This document shows positions 53,403 through 64,000 of a stretch of 64,000 nt of DNA, piece by piece; the first letter of the stretch is position 1, and each line of letters begins with the position of its first letter. The notes beneath the pieces were generated by a model. That model was not told where the DNA came from. It searched no databases and worked only from the letters and a program-made list of their open reading frames with translations. The stretch comes from an uncultured Lachnospiraceae bacterium (GTDB lineage Bacteria; Bacillota; Clostridia; Lachnospirales; Lachnospiraceae): assembly GCA_905233695.1 (NCBI GenBank), contig CAJODN010000003.1, forward strand, positions 1,542-65,541, written 5' to 3'. The position numbers were made by a program, and so were the translations under genes.

Positions 53403-53905
53403 ATGGAAAGGTTATTCGATCTTGACCCCCAGCTGATACACGATACTATCTTACTTGCAATATCAGTACTGGTATTATTCGCTATCTTGTCTTATCTGTT
53501 ATGGAATCCGGCTAAGAAGCTTTTACAGGATCGTAAGGATAAGATTGCAAATGATATAGCTTCGGCGACGAGCGATAAGGAAGAAGCCGCTAAGCTAAAG
53601 GCCGAATATGAGGCTAAGCTTAAGGATGTCGATAAAGAAGCAGACGCAATTCTCGCGGAAGCAAGACAGAAGGCTCTTAAGAATGAGACGAAGATAGTTA
53701 ACGAAGCGAAGGAAGAAGCGCAGAGAATTATTAAGAGAGCCGAGGAAGAAGCGGTTCTCGAGAAGAAGCGTGTAGCTGACGAGGTTAAGCAGGAGATGGT
53801 AACAATCGCTGCCCTTATGGCGAAGAAGGTTGTTACTGCTAATATTGATACGTCGGTACAGGATTCCCTGGTTGACGAGACATTAAGAGAGATGGGTGAT
53901 TCTAC

Positions 53906-53918
<13 letters not shown>
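53403..53918 (+). CDS. atpF: F0F1 ATP synthase subunit b
   Basis: The stator subunit: an N-terminal TM (DTILLAISVLVLFAILSYLLW) and a long charged helix (AKKLLQDRKDKIANDIASATSDKEEAAKLKAEYEAKL...). It has 171 residues. AAAGGAGG precedes the ATG. Its end overlaps atpH by 13 nt. Confidence 0.95.
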
Positions 53919-55977
<2,059 letters not shown>

Positions 55978-56002
55978 GTTAAGTGAAAGGTGGTAATGTA
56001 TT

Positions 56003-56875
56003 ATGGCCTCTATGAGAGACATAAAACGAAGAAGACAGAGTGTAACAAGCACTCAGAAGATCACTAAAGCCATGAAGCTTGTATCTACTGTTAAGTTGCA
56101 GAAGGCTAAGCAGAGAGCTGAGAATACCGATCCTTATTTTAACTATATGTATAATACGGTATGTTCAATGCTTGAAAAGGCAGGAAATATCAATCATCCG
56201 TATCTTAAGGCGGGTGAAACTGAGAAGAAGGCAGTAATTGTCATTTCTTCTAACAGAGGACTTGCCGGAGGATATAACAGTAACGTAGTTAAAGTAGTTA
56301 CCGGAAGTGAGCTTAAGCCGGAAGACGTTAAGCTCTATACAATCGGTAAGAAGGCACATGATTTACTGGAGCACAAGGGTTACGAAGTGGTGTCGGAACA
56401 TGATGACGTGATGGAAGCGCCTACATATGATGATGCCATGGAGATATGCAATGAAGTGCTCGATGCTTATGCAAGCGGCGAAGTGGGCGAGATTTACCTT
56501 GTGTATACACATTTTAAAAACACCGTAAGTCACGACCCTAAGATGCTTAGGTTGCTTCCCGTAGATGTAACGGAGAATGAGAGAGAAGGCGACGCAGAAG
56601 AGAGTAAGGATTCTAAGATGCTTATGAACTTCGAACCTGAGCCGGAAGAAGCACTTGATATGATCATTCCGAAATATATTACAAGTCTCGTATACGGCGG
56701 TCTTGTTGAGGCCGTTGCTTCCGAGAACGGAGCACGTATGCAGGCTATGGATTCTGCGACAAGCAATGCAGAGGATATTATCAGTGATCTGACACTTAAA
56801 TATAACAGAGCTCGTCAGGGATCGATTACTCAGGAACTTACAGAGATTATCGCAGGTGCTGAGGCTATATCGTAG
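56003..56875 (+). CDS. atpG: F0F1 ATP synthase subunit gamma
   Basis: The central rotor shaft. It starts MASMRDIKRRRQSVTSTQKITKAMKLVSTVKLQKAK and ends with the conserved SENGARMQAMDSATSNAEDIISDLTLKYNRARQGSITQELTEIIAGAEA. It has 290 residues. AAAGGTGG lies before the ATG. Confidence 0.97.
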   Translation: MASMRDIKRRRQSVTSTQKITKAMKLVSTVKLQKAKQRAENTDPYFNYMYNTVCSMLEKAGNINHPYLKAGETEKKAVIVISSNRGLAGGYNSNVVKVVTGSELKPEDVKLYTIGKKAHDLLEHKGYEVVSEHDDVMEAPTYDDAMEICNEVLDAYASGEVGEIYLVYTHFKNTVSHDPKMLRLLPVDVTENEREGDAEESKDSKMLMNFEPEPEEALDMIIPKYITSLVYGGLVEAVASENGARMQAMDSATSNAEDIISDLTLKYNRARQGSITQELTEIIAGAEAIS

Positions 56876-56887
56876 ACGAACAAATAA

Positions 56888-58300
<1,413 letters not shown>

Positions 58301-58311
58301 GGAGTGAGACT

Positions 58312-58713
58312 ATGGCAGAGAATATGGTAGCTGTTGAAATCATTACGCCCGACAGAGTTTTCTACACAGGCGAGGCGAAAATGATTGAATTTAATACTAC
58401 TGAGGGTGAGATAGGTGTATATCCCAAGCATATTGCGCTTACGACGGTAATTGCCCCCGGAATCGTTACGATAACGACGGAGGATGACAGCGTTAAGGCG
58501 GCGGTGCATGCGGGATTTGCGGAGATTCTTCCCGATAAAGTAACCCTCCTTGCAGAGATTGCCGAGTGGCCTGACGAGATCGACGTTGAGAGAGCTCATG
58601 CGGCGGAAGAGAGAGCAAGAGACAGGCTCGCTAAGAAGGACGAGAACCTTGACGTTATGAGAGCCGAAATTGCTCTTAAGAAGGCGCTGGTTCGGCAGAA
58701 CATCAAGGTGTAA
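58312..58713 (+). CDS. atpC: F0F1 ATP synthase subunit epsilon
   Basis: Epsilon couples gamma rotation to F0 and can inhibit ATP hydrolysis. The beta-sandwich (VEIITPDRVFYTGEAKMIEFNTTEGEIGVYPKHIALTTVIAPGIV) and C-terminal helical hairpin (DVERAHAAEERARDRLA) are present. It has 133 residues and is the last gene of the ATP synthase operon. Confidence 0.96.
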   Translation: MAENMVAVEIITPDRVFYTGEAKMIEFNTTEGEIGVYPKHIALTTVIAPGIVTITTEDDSVKAAVHAGFAEILPDKVTLLAEIAEWPDEIDVERAHAAEERARDRLAKKDENLDVMRAEIALKKALVRQNIKV

Positions 58714-58737
58714 GCCCTCACATAATTAAGATTATTT

Positions 58738-58769
58738 CCCGATTAGGCATATGCTTAATCGGGTTTTTT
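58738..58769 (+). terminator. Terminator of the ATP synthase operon
   Basis: CCCGATTA...TAATCGGG stem with a GGCATATGCT inner part, followed by TTTTTTC. It lies 25 nt after atpC. Confidence 0.9.
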
Positions 58770-58800
58770 CTTGTAAATGTATAATTTTTATGGTTAAATA

Positions 58801-60750
58801 GTGCCTATGAGTACGCTTAAAAGTTCATCTAACAGAATACGCGGTGTAATATCCCTTCTCCTTGGGATTTTCTGCAGTGTTGGCATACAATTATCCATTG
58901 TTATGCAGGCCTCTTCGGAGAATACGGATGAGATAGATTTCGGTAACGAGATGATAGTGGCTGTTCGTACATTTTACCTTTCTATGCGAACATCCAAGGT
59001 TGCAATGGCTCTTCTTGCCATTTGTCTTGCTGTAATCATATATAAGGGCAGTCAAATTATTTTGGAGAAGTGGCAGGAAATAGCGCTTATTGCATTCTCG
59101 GTAGTCTTTTCCTTTATGCAGCTTTTGGCGCAGTCATTTAAGGAAGATGATAACCTGGACTTTATATTCGACAAGGGGATCAACGTAGTAAGATCCCTGG
59201 TTCACGGTGTTGCCCTGGCTATTGTATGCTACATGGTGCTTAAGATAATAACGTATCTGATAAGGCGATACTGCATCCAGAAGGAGCTCGCTACTTCAGA
59301 GAAGCCCACTTGGAAGAATTGGCTGCTTAAGATTGGTCTCTTCTTCGTGGCCTGGCTTCCTTATTTCATATTGTTCTACCCCGGTACGGCAAATGTTGAT
59401 ACCGTAGTTCAGATGATGCAAAGCTTCGAGATACCAAGCTACATTAATGACTTAACCACAATCCATCCGCCGGAGACTTATTATACGAATCATCATCCAT
59501 TTGCGACAACTATGCTGTTTGAGCTGTTTTTTAAAACAGGATTATATTTGTTTGGCGACATCAGAATCGGAGTTGCCATCTATGTTGTGCTACATATGTT
59601 GTTTCTTGCCACGGTATTTGCCGGTGCGTTGCAATATTTACAATACATTGGAATTACCAAGAAGAGGATATTATTCATTCAGCTTATTATAATGTTCCTA
59701 CCCATTTTCCCCATGTATTCCATATGTATGGTGAAGGATACGCTGTTCTCGGCATTTCTCCTTATACTTATGATTATGATGTACGAGGTGGCGAGAACCG
59801 AGGGCGAATGCTTCAGGAAATGGCAGTTCGATGTACTGCTTGCAGTGGATTCTGCTCTTATAATGCTTACGAAGAACTACGGGATGTATATACTTATAGT
59901 GGTTGCAATCGTTTATATGATAGCATACAGGAAATATATAATAAGGATTCTTATATCCTTCCTTCCCGTAATCCTTCTCTATCAATTCTTGTGGATCATG
60001 GTGCTTCTTCCGCTTTGGAACGTTGCGCCGGTGGGAAAGCAGGAGGCTTTAAGCGTTCCCTTCCAGCAGACAGCCAGATATGTGTCGGAATATGGCGAAG
60101 AAGTAACGGAAGAAGAAAAGGAAGCGATTAACGGAGTTCTTCCCTATGATAAGCTTAAGAAGCTATATGAGCCAATGCTCAGTGACTGGGTTAAAGAGAA
60201 GTTTAAACAAGAATCAACTACCGAAGACTTGACGAAGTACTTCAGTGCATGGTGGCAAATGTTCTTAAAGCACCCGGGCACATATATTGAATCTATACTT
60301 AATAATACCTACGAATATTGGGATATGGACAAGATCTCGGATCTCGAATACTATTCCTTCGAGCCATACTTGCAGAAGCATGATAAGAATAAGGAGTATA
60401 CGGAGCTTTATGTAACACATAATTACAACACCGGTGGCGAACGGTATGCCGTATATCAGCTGGTACTTATGCTGGAGAAAACGCCAATTGTGAATATATT
60501 TGCATCTCTTGGACTCTTACCGTGGCTGATATTATACATGATTTTATTTACATTTTTCCAGAAGAGGGGGAAATATGTACTGACGTATCTTGTTCCCGTA
60601 CTTATATATGCCATATGTATGGTGGGACCGGACAACGGCAATTCCAGGTATATCATGCCGGTAATATTCGCGACGCCGTACCTTATAGCCTTATTATTCA
60701 GGCCGGTCAGCGAAGCCGACAGAGAAGTAGTAGATAAATTAAAAGAATAG
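58801..60750 (+). CDS. Large multi-pass membrane protein, GT-C/DUF6020-like
   Basis: A 649-residue protein with about 12-14 TM stretches. A conserved extracytoplasmic loop reads ILFYPGTANVDTVVQMMQSFEIP...IHPPETYYTNHHPFATTM, which resembles DUF6020-type membrane proteins of Lachnospiraceae and the general GT-C glycosyltransferase layout. A soluble loop of about 150 residues follows around 430-560, then three TMs. It may act on cell-surface glycans; the substrate is unknown. The track starts at GTG; an ATG lies two codons later, and a TGTATAAT box about 20 nt upstream suggests a very short leader. Confidence 0.65.
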   Translation: MPMSTLKSSSNRIRGVISLLLGIFCSVGIQLSIVMQASSENTDEIDFGNEMIVAVRTFYLSMRTSKVAMALLAICLAVIIYKGSQIILEKWQEIALIAFSVVFSFMQLLAQSFKEDDNLDFIFDKGINVVRSLVHGVALAIVCYMVLKIITYLIRRYCIQKELATSEKPTWKNWLLKIGLFFVAWLPYFILFYPGTANVDTVVQMMQSFEIPSYINDLTTIHPPETYYTNHHPFATTMLFELFFKTGLYLFGDIRIGVAIYVVLHMLFLATVFAGALQYLQYIGITKKRILFIQLIIMFLPIFPMYSICMVKDTLFSAFLLILMIMMYEVARTEGECFRKWQFDVLLAVDSALIMLTKNYGMYILIVVAIVYMIAYRKYIIRILISFLPVILLYQFLWIMVLLPLWNVAPVGKQEALSVPFQQTARYVSEYGEEVTEEEKEAINGVLPYDKLKKLYEPMLSDWVKEKFKQESTTEDLTKYFSAWWQMFLKHPGTYIESILNNTYEYWDMDKISDLEYYSFEPYLQKHDKNKEYTELYVTHNYNTGGERYAVYQLVLMLEKTPIVNIFASLGLLPWLILYMILFTFFQKRGKYVLTYLVPVLIYAICMVGPDNGNSRYIMPVIFATPYLIALLFRPVSEADREVVDKLKE

Positions 60751-60797
60751 TGCAAAAAATCGCTGTTATATCATATGAAAATCGGCATTTCGAATAG

Positions 60798-60826
60798 TTA
60801 CAAAAGAATTATTAATCTGTTATAAT
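60798..60826 (+). promoter_or_regulatory. Promoter of the small coiled-coil gene
   Basis: TTACAA at 60798-60803, a 17-nt spacer and TATAAT at 60821-60826, about 40 nt before the gene start. Confidence 0.7.
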
Positions 60827-60868
60827 ACACAAGAATAAATGAGTTAATATTGAAAACGGGGTGTAAAA

Positions 60869-61093
60869 ATGGCTTTGGATTTTGATATGGAGAAGGAAAG
60901 GGAGTTAGACGATCTTCACTTGCAGCTACGTAAGCTAGAGCAGGAGAAGGAACAACTCCAAAAGAAGATAGAGCATATTGATCAGCAGGAAGCTCGAATC
61001 AAGACAAGGATTAACGAGATGAATGACGATGATTATGTGTCTCGTAAATTGCAACTTCTCTACGATCAGAAGCACGAGAAGAAAAGTAGATAA
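60869..61093 (+). CDS. Small coiled-coil protein
   Basis: A 74-residue, highly charged helical protein (MALDFDMEKERELDDLHLQLRKLEQEKEQLQKKIEHIDQQEARIKTRINEM) that should form a coiled coil over most of its length. No family is recognised and no TM is seen. It has its own promoter. An AACGGGG stretch precedes the ATG, and the DUF6311-like gene follows 20 nt later. Function unknown. Confidence 0.65.
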   Translation: MALDFDMEKERELDDLHLQLRKLEQEKEQLQKKIEHIDQQEARIKTRINEMNDDDYVSRKLQLLYDQKHEKKSR

Positions 61094-61113
61094 GATTATC
61101 GGAGCATTTTTCT

Positions 61114-62970
61114 ATGTTTAACAAATACAGAGAAAAAGACAGATATGCCTTTTTACTTGGCGTTCTCTTAGGTCTGGTTGTTTTTATAATTATTTACGGA
61201 ATAAATGTCATTAATCCATGTAATGTGACATGGCTTCTTCACTCGGACGATATCGAGGGAAGTATCGATCTTACACAGCATTATATGGGATGGGTGTACT
61301 ATAGGGATACACCTTGGACATTTCCGATAGGTCTTACAGAAGGTCTGTATATTAAGCCGGTGTCTGTTGTGTACACCGACTCAATCCCTCTATTTGCTGT
61401 ATTCTTTAAGCTTTTCTCGGGGATTCTTCCGACATCTTTTCAATACATGGGAATATTCGGTCTATGTTGTTATGCGCTTATGGGTGGCTTCGGAGCCCTT
61501 GTTACGAGGCGCTTTTCTTCGAATGTTATTGTAAATGTTATATCGGCGCTTTTCTTCGTATTATCGCCTGTACTTCTTAACAGGATGTATCTTCATACCG
61601 CCCTCGCCGCACATTTTCTGATTGTAGCGGGAATTGTTGTATGGCTTTACAGAGACAGGATGAAGCGTGGGAAAGCTCTTTTGTCGTGGACTGTTCTTTT
61701 GGCATGCGGAACCCTTATTAATCCGTATTTTACGCCGTTTTTATACGGAATTCTTCTCTGTGCCGTTCTTCAGGATTTAATAAGCGGAGGGAAAGTCAAG
61801 CATTGTATAGTGGATATAGTCCTTCCTCTTGCAGTAACCATTTTTGCCGCATGGATTATCGGTATGTTCTACGGTGATACCAATCCCGGTGGAAGTGGAG
61901 GGCTGGCAATTCACTCATTTAATATGGACGCCTTAGTTAATCCTGTAACTTATGCATCCGATTTCGGTCATTTTACATACGGCTACAGGGAGATTACATA
62001 TTCTTCGATAATCGATGGCTTTTCTCTTGCTGACCCGCGTCAGAACGAGGGCTTTGCTTATCTGGGACTTGGAATGATATTCCTTTCGATTATTTCCATA
62101 GTAATATTAATAGCGTATGTCATAAGACGGAGAAGGATAGTTAAGAGAAATATAAGGCTCGGTAAGTACGGGTACGCAGACAGACCTCTCAGTAAGATGG
62201 GCAGAAGAAAAGTAATCTCATATGTAATTGCACTTTCGGTCTATCTTGTCGTGTTTACCTTTCTGGCATTAAGTCCAACCTGGACTATCGGCGAAACAGA
62301 GCTTTTCAGTATTCCATACCCGGATATAATATGGGATACCCTCAGCATATACAGATCATCGGGAAGATTCATATGGCCAACCTATTATATGATTATGAGT
62401 CTCTCTCTTATTATTCCGAGTTATATATTTGTTCATAAGAAGAATAATACGTATGCAGAGAGTCTGTTTCCTCACGAAAATGTGTTTATGAAGGAGCGGA
62501 TAACGGTAATCTTCATTATGGCACTGTGTCTTCTTGTTCAGATTATCGATTTATCATCTGCAATTATGCAGAAGAGGTATGATTTCCACAAGGATACGGA
62601 ATATGTATCAGACCTTCAATCATTGGCTTGGGAGGAAATTGCGGGAAGCTGCGATACAATTGTAACCTGTCCCCCCAGTAGGGATCTATACATGGACAAT
62701 CTTAGTGCAATGTCCTTCGAGATATATGCCAAGGAGCACGATATGTCCATGAATATAACGTATCTCAGCAGGAATCTCTCGAAATATGCGGATCGTAATA
62801 CCTACGAGGAATTCTGTAATAGAGGTGAAGGAATTACATATCCCAATCATATGTATCTTTTCTTAAGGGCGGATGAAGAGGATCTGCCGGACGGTGACAG
62901 ATTCAATCTTAATTATTATTATATAGACGGCTATATTGTCGGACTCGACAAGGGAGTTAATATATACTGA
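61114..62970 (+). CDS. DUF6311-like membrane protein, probable GT-C glycosyltransferase
   Basis: A 618-residue protein with about 12 TMs. The region HSDDIEGSIDLTQHYMGWVYYRDTPWTFPIGLTEGLYIKPVSVVYTDSIPLFAVFFKLF, with its acidic loop and aromatic/Pro pattern, is characteristic of DUF6311 proteins, which resemble GT-C enzymes that use lipid-linked sugars outside the membrane. A C-terminal soluble segment (about 510-618) follows. It probably decorates envelope polysaccharide; the substrate is unknown. The acyltransferase gene follows 16 nt later. Confidence 0.75.
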   Translation: MFNKYREKDRYAFLLGVLLGLVVFIIIYGINVINPCNVTWLLHSDDIEGSIDLTQHYMGWVYYRDTPWTFPIGLTEGLYIKPVSVVYTDSIPLFAVFFKLFSGILPTSFQYMGIFGLCCYALMGGFGALVTRRFSSNVIVNVISALFFVLSPVLLNRMYLHTALAAHFLIVAGIVVWLYRDRMKRGKALLSWTVLLACGTLINPYFTPFLYGILLCAVLQDLISGGKVKHCIVDIVLPLAVTIFAAWIIGMFYGDTNPGGSGGLAIHSFNMDALVNPVTYASDFGHFTYGYREITYSSIIDGFSLADPRQNEGFAYLGLGMIFLSIISIVILIAYVIRRRRIVKRNIRLGKYGYADRPLSKMGRRKVISYVIALSVYLVVFTFLALSPTWTIGETELFSIPYPDIIWDTLSIYRSSGRFIWPTYYMIMSLSLIIPSYIFVHKKNNTYAESLFPHENVFMKERITVIFIMALCLLVQIIDLSSAIMQKRYDFHKDTEYVSDLQSLAWEEIAGSCDTIVTCPPSRDLYMDNLSAMSFEIYAKEHDMSMNITYLSRNLSKYADRNTYEEFCNRGEGITYPNHMYLFLRADEEDLPDGDRFNLNYYYIDGYIVGLDKGVNIY

Positions 62971-62986
62971 TTAACAGAGGTGAAGC

Positions 62987-63994
62987 GTGAATAAAGAAGG
63001 CAAAATTGAGTTATACAGATTCTTGGCATGTCTTTTCATTATGATGGGGCACTATTTGTATTATGTGTTACCGAATCTGGAATTACCCTTTGTTGTATCG
63101 TATCAGTTTGTTGAGTTTTTCTTTATGGTAACGGGGTACTTTACGGCAAGGCATTTTGATCTAAAGTGGCAGGAAGGAAGCGGTGCCAAGGAAGTCTTAA
63201 AATATCATTTTAAGAAATTCTTAAGATTCATGCCCTATACGATTCCGGCGATTATAGGTGTCTACGCCGTAGAAAGCTACACTTTTATCTTGGCGGATAA
63301 TATTCAGGGATTATGGGATAATCTTAAGGATATTGTACTTGAGGTACTGTTCTTATCAGTATTCAGACCGTCGGGAGCCCATCTTTTCGTAATGTGGTTT
63401 TTGTCCGCAATGTTTATTACGCTTCCCGTTCTTATCGCATTCTGCTTCCTGAAGAGAAAGTGGGTTAAGATAATACCCGGCACGATTCTTCCGGTCATAT
63501 ACTATGTGTTGACTCCCGATTATACCTCACAAAATCCCGTTAATCAGCTTCTAAGAGCATTTATGGGAATGCTCTTGGGTGCAACGATTTACTATCTGTC
63601 TTGTTACATAAAGGAACTAAATGTACCGAAGGCCGTAGAATGGATATGTACGATTTTGTTTACGGTAGCGTATATCGCACCGATTATCATCTGTTATAGG
63701 AACATGTTCTTAAGCTATGAATATATAATTTGCTTTGTTGTGTGGATGATGATACTGATGTCGGACTTAACGGTGATGAAGCCCTGGCACAGCAGAATAA
63801 TGGGGTATCTCGGAGATATCAGTATGCCTGTTTTTATGTGGCATATCGCCGTGTTTAAGTTTGTAAGTGTATTTAATGTACTAAGCGACAACGAGATATT
63901 AAGAATAACGGTAAGTTTTGCCATGGTCTTTTTCATATGCATTATCAATATGGCGATAGTAAAGCTCTGTAAAAAATATATTAAAAAGACGTAA
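62987..63994 (+). CDS. Acyltransferase family 3 membrane protein
   Basis: A 335-residue protein with about 10 TMs. The N-terminal motif IELYRFLACLFIMMGHYLYYVL with R and H fits the acyltransferase-3 (OafA-like) family, and FFFMVTGYFTARHF and SAMFITLPVLIAF are also typical. Members acetylate surface glycans or other envelope molecules from the inner membrane. A GTG start follows AGAGGTGAA. It appears complete, ending 6 nt before the window edge. Confidence 0.85.
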   Translation: MNKEGKIELYRFLACLFIMMGHYLYYVLPNLELPFVVSYQFVEFFFMVTGYFTARHFDLKWQEGSGAKEVLKYHFKKFLRFMPYTIPAIIGVYAVESYTFILADNIQGLWDNLKDIVLEVLFLSVFRPSGAHLFVMWFLSAMFITLPVLIAFCFLKRKWVKIIPGTILPVIYYVLTPDYTSQNPVNQLLRAFMGMLLGATIYYLSCYIKELNVPKAVEWICTILFTVAYIAPIIICYRNMFLSYEYIICFVVWMMILMSDLTVMKPWHSRIMGYLGDISMPVFMWHIAVFKFVSVFNVLSDNEILRITVSFAMVFFICIINMAIVKLCKKYIKKT

Positions 63995-64000
63995 AAATTC

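Overview
The window is the replication-origin region of a low-to-moderate GC Firmicute. It is most likely a Lachnospiraceae-type Clostridia, judged from the Bacillus/Clostridium origin gene order, strong Shine-Dalgarno sites, DUF4446/DUF3881-type proteins next to parAB, RicT/YaaR, MecA, superoxide reductase, and a c-subunit with a Na+-type signature. There is no phage, IS element, rRNA operon or CRISPR array. I cannot name the species.

Layout. 1-4.2 kb (minus strand): recF, yaaA, dnaN and dnaA, with an 80-bp tandem repeat at the recF 3' end. 4.2-4.73 kb: oriC-like AT-rich spacer with DnaA boxes and a long hairpin. 4.7-12.6 kb (plus): rpmH, rnpA, yidD, yidC, jag, mnmE, mnmG and an rsmG carrying an extra C-terminal zinc-ribbon region. 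12.7-14.3 kb: a divergent alpha/beta hydrolase and a small coiled-coil protein. 14.3-17.5 kb: two parS sites, parA, parB and a DUF4446 gene, with this cluster flanked by two related long-hairpin elements. 17.5-21 kb: a DUF3881-like gene, tRNA-Arg, a membrane coiled-coil protein with a Pro/Glu/Ala repeat tail, tRNA-Lys and trmB (minus). 21.3-24.9 kb: an ArgR-like regulator, a D,D-carboxypeptidase and an AbiE-type antitoxin/toxin pair with a degenerate toxin. 24.9-32.8 kb: a B. subtilis yaaO-yabC-like block (decarboxylase, gmk, yaaR, holB, ricT, a frame-broken trmN6, rsmI, a HAD phosphatase) interrupted by superoxide reductase and a VanZ-like gene. 33-35 kb (minus): rpsR, ssb and rpsF, then a sirtuin. 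35.1-37.2 kb: three tandem paralogous membrane proteins. 37.4-42.5 kb: galK, then gdpP, rplI and dnaB. 42.5-45.4 kb: a DUF1858 protein, a 2[4Fe-4S] ferredoxin too short for the ORF track, a DASS transporter and mecA. 45.6-49.5 kb: a kinase/P-loop fusion, a degenerate P-loop partner and a membrane-anchored GH18 protein. 49.7-51.7 kb: a Sua5/pseudophosphatase fusion and a dCMP deaminase. 51.7-58.7 kb: atpZ, atpI and the complete F-type ATP synthase operon. 58.8-64 kb: large multi-pass membrane proteins and an acyltransferase, probably envelope polysaccharide functions.

How it works together. Most of the window is core information processing around oriC: initiation (DnaA/DnaN/RecF/DnaB), segregation (ParABS), membrane insertion, tRNA modification, and energy coupling by a probably Na+-driven ATP synthase. 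The less ordinary material lies between these blocks: structured intergenic elements with covarying stems, the kinase/ATPase pair, the degenerate AbiE pair, the ArgR-like gene behind 17-bp inverted repeats, the triplicated membrane proteins, and enzyme fusions or domains lacking catalytic residues.

All calls come from reading sequence and supplied translations by eye. No database search, folding program or alignment was run.
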